A stretch of DNA of 64,000 nucleotides from Dipteronia dyeriana (lineage: Eukaryota; Streptophyta; Magnoliopsida; Sapindales; Sapindaceae), in the NCBI GenBank assembly GCA_032871835.1, contig CM065303.1, forward strand, positions 21,826,001 through 21,890,000. The letters run 5' to 3'. The position numbers and the translations under genes were made by a program. Under the pieces are notes generated by a model that was not told the DNA's origin, ran no database searches, and saw only the letters and a list, made by a program, of their open reading frames with translations. Position 1 is the first letter of the stretch; the number at the start of each line of letters is the position of its first letter. Below are positions 23,665-35,343 of the stretch, one piece after another.

Positions 23665-25194
23665 TCAATGGGAGGCATGAACCCCTATAGACCTACCAAG
23701 TCCAATAGACCTAGTTGTGTCTATGGGTGACATGTTAGCACAACAACATGCATGTTCATCCGTTTTAATCCAAATCCACCGATGTGATACATTTTCATTC
23801 CTAGTGGTCATAGACATGTTTCTAGATTTCCTATGATCAATTATTCTAGATTTCCTAGGCACATGCGTATTGACCCATTTAAGCATATTCCTCTCTATCA
23901 TGCTCTCAACCCTACATTTCTTAATGTACTTATAACAATTTGGCTTAACATGCCCATCAACACTGCAAAAATGACAAGTAGGTATAAAATTAGGAATCAT
24001 ACCATATCCTTGTGCGGTCATTTGATGTTGCCTTTGATGTTGAGTCAATTCTCTTCTTCTTTGTTGTTGAACTGGATTGCCATGCTTCCTTGGTTGAGTT
24101 TGCTTGGCTTGCCTCCTTGGTTGAGGAAAGGTTGGTGGTGGAGATCTTAGTTGTATAGAATTAGCTCCATTCTTCATTGGCATCTTCATTTGGTCATTCT
24201 TGGATAACTCTCCAATATCAATCTTCCTCCTAGGATGTTGTGGGGGTGAAGCTTTCCTTTTGCGTTGAGCTTGAAGTTGTTTGACCTTGATCTTCTTCAA
24301 TCCTTCAAGGCACATTATCTCTTTATCCTTGATAATCTTCAAGAAATTGTCTTTGTTAGCTAGTTCGTCCTTCATTGCTTTCATCCTTTGATGGCAATCT
24401 TTAATCACCTTCTTATATTTGGCGCATCAATCATGTCCATCTTCAAGGAGTCATCTAAGTTGAAGGTTTTCCTTCTTCAACTTCTTGATTTCTTTATTTT
24501 TCTTCTTCAAGGACCTTTGAAGACTTTTAATGAAGTCTTTATAACCAAACCCTTCATCACTCTAGTTCTTGGAGCTTGAACTTTCTTCATCGAAGCTTCT
24601 ACCACTTGTGCTCTCGTGGCAATCATCATCTAAGCTAGCTTCTTCAATGTCGACCTTGAGTGATGGATGTCTTGTGGCCATTTTAGAGTTGTCATCATGT
24701 AAAGCGTACAAGGCTATGTGATTCCTTTCTCATCCCTCGAAATCCGAAAAGCTTTCTTCACTTTCACTACAAGAGTGGGTCTTTGATTTCCCTCTTTGGC
24801 TATTGCTCTTCGAGTTTCCACAATTCGTGGAGATGTGCCCATAGCCGTCACAATCAAAACATTGAAGCTTGATCTTCGAGGTACCTAGATTTTTATCTTC
24901 TTCTTTCACGGTACCTTCATGGATGACTCTTAGAATCTTCCAAGATTCTCGAACATCTCGAGTGGTATTGATGAGTTTTGCTTGACTCTCACCCACTGCA
25001 CAATATAAGGCACGGAGGCCTTTTGAGTTCCACTCGGAAGCCTCGAGTTCGTCATTTGTCCATTTGGACTTGGGCTTAGACATGGAAGCCTCATTCTCTT
25101 GTGTCTCTATGGGAGGTGAGTATCCTTCTTTCACACACATCCACACATGCTTATCAAGATCACACAAAAAGATATATACGTGGCACCCGACCAA
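23665..25194 (-). pseudogene. Copia gag (UBN2-type) with two zinc knuckles, element A
   Basis: Read on the minus strand from 25194. A UBN2-like gag region carries Lys-Trp-Thr-Asn-Asp-Glu and Gly-Leu-Arg-Ala-Leu-Tyr-Cys (about 25080-25000). A CCHC knuckle Cys-Phe-Asp-Cys-x4-His-x4-Cys lies near 24860-24815. After a Lys/Glu-rich coiled-coil-like linker, a second knuckle Cys-His-Phe-Cys-x4-His-x4-Cys lies near 23970-23930. Two knuckles separated by a long linker fit SIRE/Maximus gag. Stops and a frameshift fall between 24730 and 24408. The N-terminus abuts LTR sequence directly at about 25175, which marks the internal deletion. The function would be capsid formation and RNA packaging. Confidence 0.8.
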
Positions 25195-26788
25195 TTACTT
25201 GCCAACCCACCTTTGGTTGTAAGACTTGAATTGCTTGTGCACTACACACCTGTAGCCACAAGACTTAATTCTCAATGAAGAGATCAACAACCTATGTGAA
25301 TATGTAACAATATTCTAAATGCAAATAATCCCAGACAAAACTCTAAATGCTTATCTAGGAATTTAAGAATTTCACTAAGTACAATTCCTAGATATCAATG
25401 TCTAAATGAATGTTCATAAAGACATAACTAGATATGGATGTACAATATTATAATCTAGTTATCAAACAAAGTCATTTCAACATATGTGTCATTAAACATG
25501 GCATGGTCAATAAATACAATCATCAAAATGCAATCAATATGACCTAATTAGTTAGAGGCAAATATGACATATATGCTAGCTATCACAATACAGCAACCCA
25601 AACATCAACAATAATCTCTACTTGTAATAGAAATCCTAATCTAGAGGCATACAAGTCATAAAGAGATATATTGCTAAGCTAGAACACAAGAATGATGAAA
25701 ATGGTGTTCTACTTACTAAGTTACATGTGTTGATGAAGACCCATGCAAAGAAACATCCTAGATGAAGCTATATGATGTTTGTTTCATACAAGAATGATGG
25801 GTGTTTGGGTTTTGAGAGTTAAAGAAGCAAGCTTGGTGCTTTCTCTCACTAGGAGAACTCTTTTTCTCACTAAAATCTGGAAATTCTGAGTTCTATGGCT
25901 AAATAGAGAGGAAGATGATATATATATATAGTCCAAATCAAATTACGTCATTTTGGGAGAGAAAAAATCAATTTTTGGGCGCCAGAAGCGACCTTAAGGC
26001 GACCTGGATGATATGTCACTTCAAGGTCACTTTGCTCTCGGGTTTGGGAGCCAAAATATGCTTGAAAAAGTAACTTGGAAGTCAGGTCACCCTGAGGTCG
26101 CCCTAGGGTCTCCCTGAGGTCGCTTTGCCCTCGATAAAAACTCTACAGCATAATAGCTCCAGATTCGAGCTACCAAAAACATGACCAAATGACATTCAAA
26201 CCTTTCGTATAATATACCGTTGGAAAGGTATGGAAATCTACTTTCTACTTCAATTAAAAAACATGATTTGGATGACTTTAGAAAGAGATATGGTCAAATG
26301 AGTGACCAAAGGTCAGATTTGGACTTTAAAAAGAATGCCCAAACTCATGGAATAAAACCCTGTGACCAAAGACCAAACTAAGAGAAGAATGGGACCTTCT
26401 CAAATGGTCACTCAACGCACTAAAATAAGCATACCATCGTGCAAGCATAGACGTATCCGATCAAGCAACAAAATACGAATTAAACACACAATAGGCACAC
26501 TTAAAACTAAGAATGAAATGTATGATGAAACATGCAACAACTCAAATACATGTAAGTGTGTGTGTGTGTGTACAGTAATAAATGCATGTCAATGTAAATG
26601 CATATATATGAAATGTGAGTGTGTACAACTAAATCTCTTCAATAAAAAATAAGCACAAGTGAACTACCTCTTGAAGCTCACCGGGATCTTGGACGTTTGC
26701 CATCAAAAGCCTAAGCTACCCATTACACATTGAATCCCCAATGTGATTTGTCATGAAATAAGTCAATCATAAAATTGAGGTTCTTACA
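25181..26788 (-). repeat. 5' LTR of copia element A, truncated
   Basis: Matches 2340-3913. It lacks the roughly 417 bp corresponding to 1923-2339 and passes straight into gag, so the LTR end, primer-binding site and gag start are deleted. Confidence 0.85.
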
Positions 26789-27240
26789 TTCTTTTTCAAC
26801 AAATTTTTTTGTATTATTATTATTAAATGATTTATTTACTGTATATATAAATTGGTCAAAAGTCAATAAGTCCATGTCCTCATTACAAATACATAGAATG
26901 AGTGGGTCTTACATGGAGAGAATTTCGAGGTTGATTTTGATTTCGTTTAGGTTGCTCTTTTATTCCTAGGAAAATAGAAAATGGTTAGGCATCAAAAGAA
27001 GGAGGAACCGACACTTCGACTCTCAAGTCGGTGAGATTTTAAAGAGAAAATGTAAGTAAAAATTATTTAGAGTCAATATAATAAAATATAGTATGTAGAG
27101 AGTCCAAAGTAAAAGTTTTAGTATGACACTTGTCTCTGGAGACAACACATTTCCCATGTGTCATTATCTTAGGAAAGCCCTAAAGTTTCCCCATGATGGA
27201 TCTTTCTTGCCTAATAAATTTCATTCGGGGAACCTTCATC
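26789..27240 (+). repeat. Second copy of the TFIIF-beta paralogue upstream region
   Basis: Repeats 1150-1640 up to the codons Phe-His-Ser-Gly-Asn, then diverges where exon 1 would start. The exon is missing here. The open frame 27123-27308 is this duplicated leader read into intron and is not a separate gene. Confidence 0.75.
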
Positions 27241-27395
27241 ATAAGGTTTCTTACTACAAGTCCTTTGACAACGCTACGTGTTTATGTGTCTTCTTAGTTT
27301 GCTTTTGACTTGTATCCTTTTTCGGTGTTTCAAGATGATGTGGCAGTGTGAGAGCTATTTTACCTATATAACAAAGTAGTTTGAATGATTCACAG

Positions 27396-28060
27396 TTCAC
27401 CGTGGAAATGATTGGTGATGAATCTGGAAATGGACCCAAGTGTTATTACTCTATGGTTGTGTCTCAATACTTTACCCCATTGTGTGTCTTGTCTGAATCT
27501 TCATCACAAGGTGAACATATCTATCTTCTTGTGTATGTTGCTTTTGTTTTTACACAATTCTGCTTTGAAAACAACTAGTAGTTCCACATAGAGGAGGACA
27601 AACATGAACACTACTACTTAACATTGTTTTACAGAGACATTTTGGTGCTTGCATTTGGACGTCTAAATGTCTGATGGTGAAATTTTATCCCGCTAAAGTT
27701 TTCAATTCTGTTGCACGGACTTAAAAAGAATGGTGATGAAATCGTTTTGCATTGCAGGAAATATTGTGGTGGAGGGAAAAATAAGTAACAAATTTGACAT
27801 GAGACCTCATCAGGATAGCATGGAGAAGGATGGAAAACTCAACATTGAAAGAAAAAACAGATTAAAGACCGAAAATAGCCAGACATTACAGGTCTATCTC
27901 ATTTTATATATGTTATCTGTGTTGTCTTATGATATTATATAAAACTTTTCTGAGCATTCTCTGTTCATCAATTGAGAGAAGAAGATAATATAATTTTTTT
28001 TTTTTGTAATTGAGTTTTCTGGATGCATTGTTAGAGGCCAATGAGTTCTTTGTATCATTT
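27396..28060 (+). pseudogene. TFIIF-beta-like paralogue, exons 2, 3 and degenerate exon 4
   Basis: Exon 2 (27396-27510) and exon 3 (27758-27891) are open, have consensus splice sites and splice in the same phases as the complete gene. Exon 2 reads Phe-Thr-Val-Glu-Met-Ile-Gly, ending Ser-Glu-Ser-Ser-Ser-Gln. Exon 3 includes Val-Glu-Gly-Lys-Ile...Asn-Lys-Phe-Asp-Met-Arg-Pro-His, the family's central region. At 28006-28060 a remnant of exon 4 is recognisable (gtaattga and aggccaatgag against gtcattga and aggcctatgtc) but has lost its splice acceptor and frame. The C-terminal winged-helix exons are absent. Taxilin-like coding sequence follows instead. Confidence 0.72.
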
Positions 28061-28407
28061 AAGCAAGAGAATAAGAGGGTATAGCACACATGTTGCTTCT
28101 TTATTTATGGAACTCGATATATTTAGTTGATGATTATTTTTCCTGATTATTTATTTGTTATTGTAAAATCTAGATGGCAACAAGAAGCAAAATGTATTAT
28201 TGAAGAGAAAATGTGTGAAATCAGACATTACTATTATGGAACTTGAAAAGGAGGTTTGTTTACTTGCATTTTTATGATTTTATACTCATTTCCCTTTTAT
28301 ATTTTCTATTTACATTGAAGATGGAACTCTAAATTCCCCTTTGGATGCCTATACAACTGTAATAGGATAGTTTGTCGTCACTATAGAATGTTTTATTTGG
28401 ATATATT

Positions 28408-30767
28408 TGTTAGGAAATAATCACTATTTTGACTCTACGCGGAATCAATGTCGGATAGTCCATAAACAAACAATAGCAAAGAAAGATAAAGATGGAATAA
28501 AATCAAAAATCAATCCAATCACACACACAACACAAGAATTTACGTCCCAAGAACAAGGAAAAACCACGATTGTCAGAACGATAAGAGAAAGTTTCACTAT
28601 GTAGTAAATTGTTACAACCACACACTCAGGATTCTCTCTCTAAAATACCTCAAACCCAATTACACCCAAAGTCACTCTCTTGAAATCTCTCTAGTGTTTA
28701 CTACTTTGACACACACTACACAATGGTTACAAGGGGTTTTATATAAGGTAAGGGCAACCAGCCATATTAATGTCAAACTACCACATCAATGGCACCCACC
28801 ACAATTATGGTAACTATCCACAACAATGACACCCACCACATTTATGGTAACCAACCACATCAATGGCACCCAAAACATTTTATGGTAACAACCATAATAA
28901 TGGCACCAACCATATTTATGTCATGATTGATAGCTTCTCCAATCTAATAGGAAATTCGAGCCATATCCAACAATCCTCCCTTATGGTGAGAATTCTCAAG
29001 CCTTCGTCCATAGCCACGATTCTCAACATTGAGAATCAACACACCCACTTCAAGGTATAACCACTTAGAAGCGTCTATCCTAAGATTTACCAGTATAACC
29101 TGGTGAAATTATTGTGCAACTCCTCATGATAGGTTCCTAGGGAGTTCATTCAACCATCGACATCTTTATCCACCACACACCTTGCATCACTTCCTAACCA
29201 ATGCTCGTACGTAATTATGGACCCGCTATCGGCAACACATCCTCTTTCATGGCAACTAGTGGTCGCCATGAGGATGTTTATGCCCCTTTAGAGGGTATCA
29301 CTATAGTCATCATACTCAAGAGAGACGATTGTCGGATCCCCCTCTTTGGAGCCTTTAGCAGTACTTGTCTTCTTATTTTGATAATCCTTCCTTAAGTGTC
29401 CAGATTGTCCACATCCCTAGTAAGTGATTTCTTCTTGGAGATCTCCTTCTCCCTGCTATCAACCATAGGGCAGAGTTATCAAAAGATTTGCTTTCACTCT
29501 TTAGCCTTCTTTCCTCACATATCAGTTTGTTCGCAACATCTCTAAAACTTATGGTTGAACTCTCATGCATCAGAATAGGCTTCATATGTATATAGGACGG
29601 TGGAAGAGACCATATGAGTCTTAGCCTTTTGTCTAACTCATCAATTTTAACTTCAATCTACTCTAATTCTAAAATTATCCCATTTAGCACTCATAGGTGA
29701 TCAGAAACCTTTGTAACTTCAGACATCTACAGGGTGTGAAACTGCTCCTTCAGGTAGAACCAGTTGCAGACGTTTTTTGATTGATATAATTCTTCAAGCA
29801 TCTCCCAAAGTTTTTTTGCAGAATATGTTCCACGAATATTTGTAAGAACATTCTTGGCTAGGCACAGATGAATTGCACTTGCAGCTCTCTCATCCTTATC
29901 CTCTCAATCATCATCGCTCGTCACAAGTTTTTCAGAACTAGTACTAGCCGCTTCTTTTCTAGAGTCTCCAGAGTCTTTGGGGGATTCCAGGAACCGACTT
30001 GCCCTTCAACGCCTTGTGTAACCCGTATTGGATTAACAGATCCTTGACTTGAACTTGCCACAAGCCAAAATTAATCTTCCCATCGAACTTCTCAATTTTG
30101 AATCTCATCATCTTTTCTGCCGTAACAGTTTGTTAAGACCACTATCAAGTAACTGGAGCTCTGATACCAGTTGTTAGGAAATAATCACTATTTTGACACT
30201 ACGCTGAAGCGTTGCCAAATAGTCTACAAACAAATAATAGCAAAGAAAGATAAGATGGAAGAAAATAAAAAATCAATCCAATAACACACACAACACAAGA
30301 ATTTACATGGAAACCCAAGAACAGGAAAGACCCACGGCTGTCAGAACGACAAGAGAAATTTTCACTATGCAGTAAATTGTTACAACCACACACTCAGGAT
30401 TCTCTCTCTAAAATACCACAAACCTAATTACACTCAAAGCCACTCTCTTGAAATCTCCCTAGTGTTTGCTATTGTGGCACACACTACACAATGGTTACAA
30501 GGGGTTTTTACAGAAGGTAAGGGCAACCAACCACATTAATGTCAAACTACCACATTAATGACACCCACCACATTTATGGTAACCAAGCACCCACCACATT
30601 TATGGTAACTATCTACATCAATGACACCCACCACATTAATGGTAACTAACCACATCAATGGCACCCAAAACATTTATGGTACCAACCATATTATGGCAAC
30701 AACCATATTTATGGCATGATTGATAGCTTCAGTAATATCCAATAGAAAATTCGAGCCATATCCAACA
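28408..30767 (-). mobile_element. Non-autonomous Ty1/copia element C
   Basis: LTRs 28408-28972 (3') and 30172-30767 (5') with TGTTAGG...ATCCAACA ends on the plus strand. The orientation is given by the primer-binding site on the minus strand (complement of gctctgatacca, 30158-30169) and the purine tract at 28973-28980 (complement of atcctccc). Flanking pentamers are atatt (28403-28407) and atatc (30768-30772). The interior is only 1.2 kb, with gag remnants and no pol. It sits in the intron between the two taxilin-like exons. Confidence 0.88.
29373..29585 (-). pseudogene. Gag remnant of copia C
   Basis: Minus strand: a short stretch with Phe-Arg-Asp-Val-Ala-Asn-x-Leu-Ile-x-Glu-Glu-Arg-Arg-Leu, typical of the region just before the copia gag zinc knuckle, followed by a mutated knuckle (Gly-Met-Trp-Thr where cysteines are expected). 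Flanking gag sequence is full of stops. Confidence 0.6.
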
Positions 30768-31188
30768 ATATCAACTCAATTAAACTTGTATCTTTTCCGA
30801 TATAAATTGGTTGGCTACACTAATGGTATTGCTACTCAATTCATCAGAATCAATGATAATCATTTTAGGCTCATCAACTTGTATTAGGTTGCTCTTTACA
30901 GCCATTGTTGTTCTTTTCGTGCATGACACTCATTACATTCTTGAACGATTACCTTAATTATTATCGATTTATAACTATTGTGTTCTTTTTTTTATCTCCT
31001 TACTCCTCATGTGAGATATGCTCTTTATTACTAAAAAGACACTTCGATTTTTCAATTTGTCCAAGCAGTATGAGAAACTGAAGAAACAATTGAAGGAAAC
31101 CAAGAATCAGAACGAAGAACTCGAATCGTTGTGCCAATCACTTCAGGCAGAAAAGACACACAACTCTATGGAGGAGCAACAACTCTGA

Positions 31189-32498
31189 TTTTGTTCTTTT
31201 CTAAGAATTTTGTAACTACATTGTTGAATTATAGTATTCTACCATATTATGTCCTACTAGCTATGACTTAGCACTGACAGGATTATCATATAGGAGATCA
31301 AAAACTCTATGAATTGAATGCATATATTGTTCAGCAAGTTATGATATTGTGCTTTCTTTGTCTTAAGTATGTTCATGTCAGCACTTCATGCTTCAATTTA
31401 ATGTTAATTTCATTAGTCTTGTTAAATTCTTGGTATGAAATGTATGAATTGTTTGATAGAGGTTAAAACATTGTGGTTAGATGAGTTACTTCTTCTTTTA
31501 TATCTTGTAAAAGAAGATAAACCTTTTTTTTTGTAGAGCTAACACCAAATAAATCAAAGTACTAACAGGACCTGTCTAGATTACAAACTGAGACATGCAC
31601 AACCAACTCAACCAAGTATTTACCTAGAGAAAGAAACTCTTGATTACTTTGTAAGAGCAAACAATTCAAATAGTGAAGCAGATGTTATTTAATATCCCAT
31701 TTAACTCTATTGTCAAGCTTTGAACTACCAAAATGCCATTCACCGCATATAAATTCCATATTAGTGTCACCAAAATACAAAATTTGGTGTGATAATGTAT
31801 TATAAAGACAACGATTCATGCTACCATATTGCTAATCAACTTCCTTTAAAAAATTATTTAAAAAATATTGGTCAAAACTCATGTGTAAAAATGAATAAAT
31901 AAAATTTTGCAAGCTTCTTCCATTTGCAGGTAAATTGCCTTTGATATTTAATAAAATACCCTTAAACATATCCCTATTTGGAGATTAAAATATTTTCAAA
32001 TACTTAATAAATTTTAGATATGGAAAAAAAATTCCAAATTCTTATCTCGTATAGACAACAAATTAAAATTAAGATGGCCTAGTGGTAAGCTCTCACATTC
32101 ATATATTAAGATCTTGAGTTCAAGACTAGGGATGACCAACATTTATCCCGGATACCTAAAGAACCACTTCCTCATACCTATTTGGGAGGACAATTTTAGA
32201 GAAAATGGGAAAATTGGTGCGGATGAGGACAAATATATCCCCAAATTGAAATGGGGAAGGGGAGAGATCATCTCATCCTCATTTCCCCATTTTTCGCAAA
32301 CCTCTTATATATATTCTTAATATTTTTTATTCTTTTATTCTTAATATTTTTGTATTTGTATTTGTAATGGATTTTTTTTTTGTATGTAATTTTTAATAGA
32401 GCAGTGGAAACATGGGACGAGAAAAACGGGAAAACAGGGAAAATGGGGATAAGGATGCAGATAGGAAATGGGGGGCAGGGGAAGAAGTATGGGTTTTT
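31189..32498. other. Intergenic, possible SINE at about 32062
   Basis: No gene seen. At 32065-32078 the run tggcctagtggtaa fits an RNA polymerase III A box. About 40 bp downstream gagttcaagact (about 32113-32124) resembles a B box. This spacing suggests a tRNA-derived SINE head, but no tail or target duplication was identified. G-rich and purine-rich repeats follow (about 32400-32490). Confidence 0.35.
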
Positions 32499-33574
32499 GG
32501 CACTTTTTTTTAGTTGGTGTTGCACGAGGGGAACCACTTTAATAACTTATGTTTAAAAGGCACCAAAGTAAGTGATTTCCAAAAATGCCCTTACTTATAC
32601 ATTTTTTTCTTACTTTTTCTCTTACTTTTATGTTGTTTGAGATCTACTTCTCTCTCTAACTTAAAAGTTAAAGTTCTATATAGTTATTCTCAACTCAAAC
32701 TAAACCAACTTCATAACATTATCAATGCATCTTCATTGGATTAGTTTAGTGACGCTACACTGACACACTCTGGACTATATTTTTGTTCAAGTTAAAACTC
32801 ATATTGGGTTTTAGTTTTGAATCTCCCATTGTTAAAGTTGTTGTGGGTTAGGATGTTCGAGTGGGAAAGAGGATGAACAGTAACTTAGTTTCCGAGACTT
32901 TCCATAAAACTTCCGAGACATTTGAATGCTTCCTGAGACTTTTGCATATTATCCAAGACTTTCCATAAACCTTCCGAGACTTTTATCTGAGACTCTTGAA
33001 TGTTTCCCGAGACTTTTGTATATTGTCTGAGACTTTCCATAAACCTTTCGAGACTTTTGAATGCTTCCTGAAACTTTTGTATGTTGTACGAGACTTTCCA
33101 TAAACCTTTCGAGACTTTTATCCGAGACTTTTAAATATTTTTCGAGACTTTTGCATGTTGTCCGAGATTTCCATAAACCTTCCGAGACTTTTGAATGCTT
33201 CCCGAGACTTTTGTATGATTTCCGAGACTTTTCATAAACCTTTCAAGACTTTTACCCGAGACTTTTAAGGGGCATGCCTTGTTTTTATCGATATCGAAAC
33301 CCTCCCGCTACAATCGTTGGTCGTGTTCTACGTCGTCGACATCGCCGTAATCCTATTGGTGGTCCACCGTCGCCATTCTCGTGTTCGCCGATATTTGAAC
33401 GGAACTTTCTCACTCTACTCACAACTTTGTCACTGTAAACTAAAAATTAAATTCTAGATAGTTGACGTTGAACAACTATAGGGAGTATTTTTGTCCGTTC
33501 ATCGTAATGGGTGTATTTTAAACATAAGTTATTATAACAGAGACAGTGTTGAAAAGCCATATCTAAAAAGTGTC
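32499..33574. mobile_element. Short non-autonomous element related to the MULE, with internal array
   Basis: The left end (ggcacttttttt...aataacttatgtttaaaaggcacc) and the inverted right end (gacacttttt...aataacttatgtttaaaa) form an imperfect TIR of about 65 bp. The core gtttaaaaggcacc and the spacing to the outer g-cac motif match the ends of the MULE at 6520-15608. No transposase is inside. No target duplication was resolved. Probably mobilised in trans by the larger family member. Confidence 0.7.
32885..33275 (+). repeat. CGAGAC-T minisatellite array
   Basis: About 18 tandem units of roughly 19-24 bp with core ccgagacttt. Alternating spacers (ccataaacct, gaatgcttcc, gcatgttgt) give a higher-order period of about 60-80 bp. 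It resembles in design the TCGAGC arrays of the MULE. Confidence 0.9.
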
Positions 33575-34314
33575 ATTTAAATTTAGGGTATTATCATTTT
33601 AGTACTTAAGTGTTTATGAAAGCACAACTTTTTAAACGTGTTTGCTTTTATAGGACCCTTGGTCCTTTACTTTTTGAAAAAAACATCAAACTGGTCTATT
33701 TGACCAGATATTTAATATCCAAAGGTGACTGAATATACAAATTGATATTTTTACCCTTAACTTAAATTAAATGAATTAAAAGTACGTTTTTACCCTTTAA
33801 ATTTATAGCTTTTTCAATTTAATCTGGTTTATAATCCAATCAAAGTATGACACGTGTTACCAAAATTTTAAAGATTTAATTGAAAAATGGTTAAATAAAA
33901 ATGAGAATCTAAATTTCATTATAAAGAAAATGAAAAAAAAAAGTATATATAGAGAACATAAAAATTATAACTGATTTTAAAAAAAAAAATCATATTAATT
34001 AGATATAAATTAATTAATTAAAACCATCCTACTCAATCCAATCCAGATTTCATCTCCTTATTTCGTCTTCTTCAATTTTTCCTAAAAAAACCAAACCCAT
34101 AAATCCAAACACAATCCAAATTTCTTTATTACATTTTATAATCGCTCAAACACAGTCCAAATTTCTTCAACCAAATCCGGAACAAACCCAGAAAAAAAAA
34201 AACTTTAGAATTCACAAAATTCATCTTCAAACACATGCTCAGAAAGCAAACATGTAATTAGAAATCAAAACAATAAAAACACACCAAAAAAGAAGAAGCG
34301 GTAAATACTCAAAA

Positions 34315-34357
<43 letters not shown>

Positions 34358-35343
34358 GGTGAGACAATCAGAGGCTTCTTTGTCTGAAGAAGTGACGATA
34401 AACATTGATCAATTTGAGATATGATTTTACCATGAATCACACCATTGGTGTTGTCTGAGAATTTTTAGGGTCCTTGACTCTCACACATCTTAGACTCTTC
34501 TTGTTTCCCCACTGTAGTATAAATTTTGGTTCCATAGATGACGATTTACAAGCTCTATGGTTTTTCTCTTCTTACTCCATTCCTGCAACTACAAAAACAA
34601 AAACAAAAAACCCATAAAAATATTAGCTTTGTTTGCACATCGAATTGATTTCTAATAGACCTAGAAGTGATAGTTTTTTTTCCTGGATTAACTCAAAAAA
34701 GAACCCAGAGGCAAGAAGTGAAAAAATTAGTAGAGATATTGAAATATTCGGTGGAGAGAGAAAGAATTTGGAAGACTCATACGTGAAAAAACTAGAGAGA
34801 AAACAGAGGATTTTGAAAAGAAGCTTCGAAATTTAGAGACAATTAGATGGATTTTGCGAATTGATGAGACGTGAAGGCTACGCGAAGGAAGGCTGCTCCG
34901 TTAGCTGGAAGATTAAGGATTTGTTGATGCCATCGCAAATCACGAAGCAGTCGATGGAGGCGGCGATAGAGATGAACAACAGGAGGTGGAGATGGACGGT
35001 GACAGTCTGGAATGATGGAGATGGAAGGCGGTGGTCTCGATTGATTGAGATGGATGTCAATGGTTGCAAAGGGATTTGATCTGGAACGATGGAGATCCAA
35101 TCATCTCCATCTATCATTTTTTTCCCTTAAATTATGTACTGTTTTTTTAATACAAACGGAGTGATAGATTCGGTGTGGGTCATGACTCAGGAGACAGGAG
35201 ACTCCTCTGTGGCCCCCATTTTCTTATCTATAAAAAAAATCTCCAACCCAACCCACCTGTATTCTGTTTCATACAGTGTGAGAGACGACGACGAGAGAAT
35301 CTATCCAAAAGAACCGTTTCTCTTTTTCTCATTGAATCCTCAC
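33575..35343. other. Upstream region of TFIIF-beta gene
   Basis: AT-rich to about 34260, then a (CT)n run at 34319-34355. Several short overlapping open frames on both strands (34633-35117) have no recognisable feature. Transcript start and 5' leader of the TFIIF-beta gene are expected upstream of 35344; no TATA box is clear enough to call. Confidence 0.4.
34319..34355 (+). repeat. (CT)n microsatellite
   Basis: About 18 CT units. CT runs are common near plant promoters and leaders, here about 1 kb upstream of a start codon. Confidence 0.95.

Larger units (their letters stand above)
1923..26788 (-). mobile_element. SIRE/Maximus-like Ty1/copia retrotransposon A, decayed, hosts nested insertions
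   Basis: Minus-strand element. Its 3' LTR is 1923-3913 and its truncated 5' LTR is about 25181-26788. Read on the minus strand each LTR begins TGTAAGAACC, and the left copy ends in CA. A purine-rich tract (complement of 3914-3927) abuts the 3' LTR. Flanking pentamers are ttcat (1918-1922) and ttctt (26789-26793), a target duplication with one mismatch. Without its insertion the element is about 6.3 kb. It keeps gag (23665-25194) but has lost most or all of pol, as well as the 5' LTR/gag junction where a primer-binding site would lie. The lineage call rests on the gag layout and is an inference. Element B occupies 4746-23267. Confidence 0.8.
28174..31188 (+). pseudogene. Taxilin-like coiled-coil 3' end, two exons split by a copia element
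   Basis: Exon A 28174-28253 and exon B 31069-31188 join in frame: Lys-Ser-Asp-Ile-Thr-Ile-Met-Glu-Leu, then a heptad-rich Lys/Glu stretch, then Glu-Ser-Leu-Cys-Gln-Ser-Leu-Gln-Ala-Glu-Lys and a stop at 31186. The last block resembles, from memory, the C-terminal coiled coil of plant alpha-taxilin-like proteins (Leu-Glu-Ser-Leu-Cys-Arg-Ser-Leu-Gln-Ala-Glu). The splice sites look good (GT at 28254, AG at 31067). The rest of a taxilin gene is not present upstream; the TFIIF-beta paralogue is. It is either a gene fragment or the 3' part of a chimeric transcript. The family name is tentative; another coiled-coil protein is possible. Confidence 0.5.

Noticed and set aside
34843..35117. Overlapping open frames on both strands upstream of TFIIF-beta
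   Set aside because: Three frames open at once in a slightly GC-richer patch; no domain, so chance.
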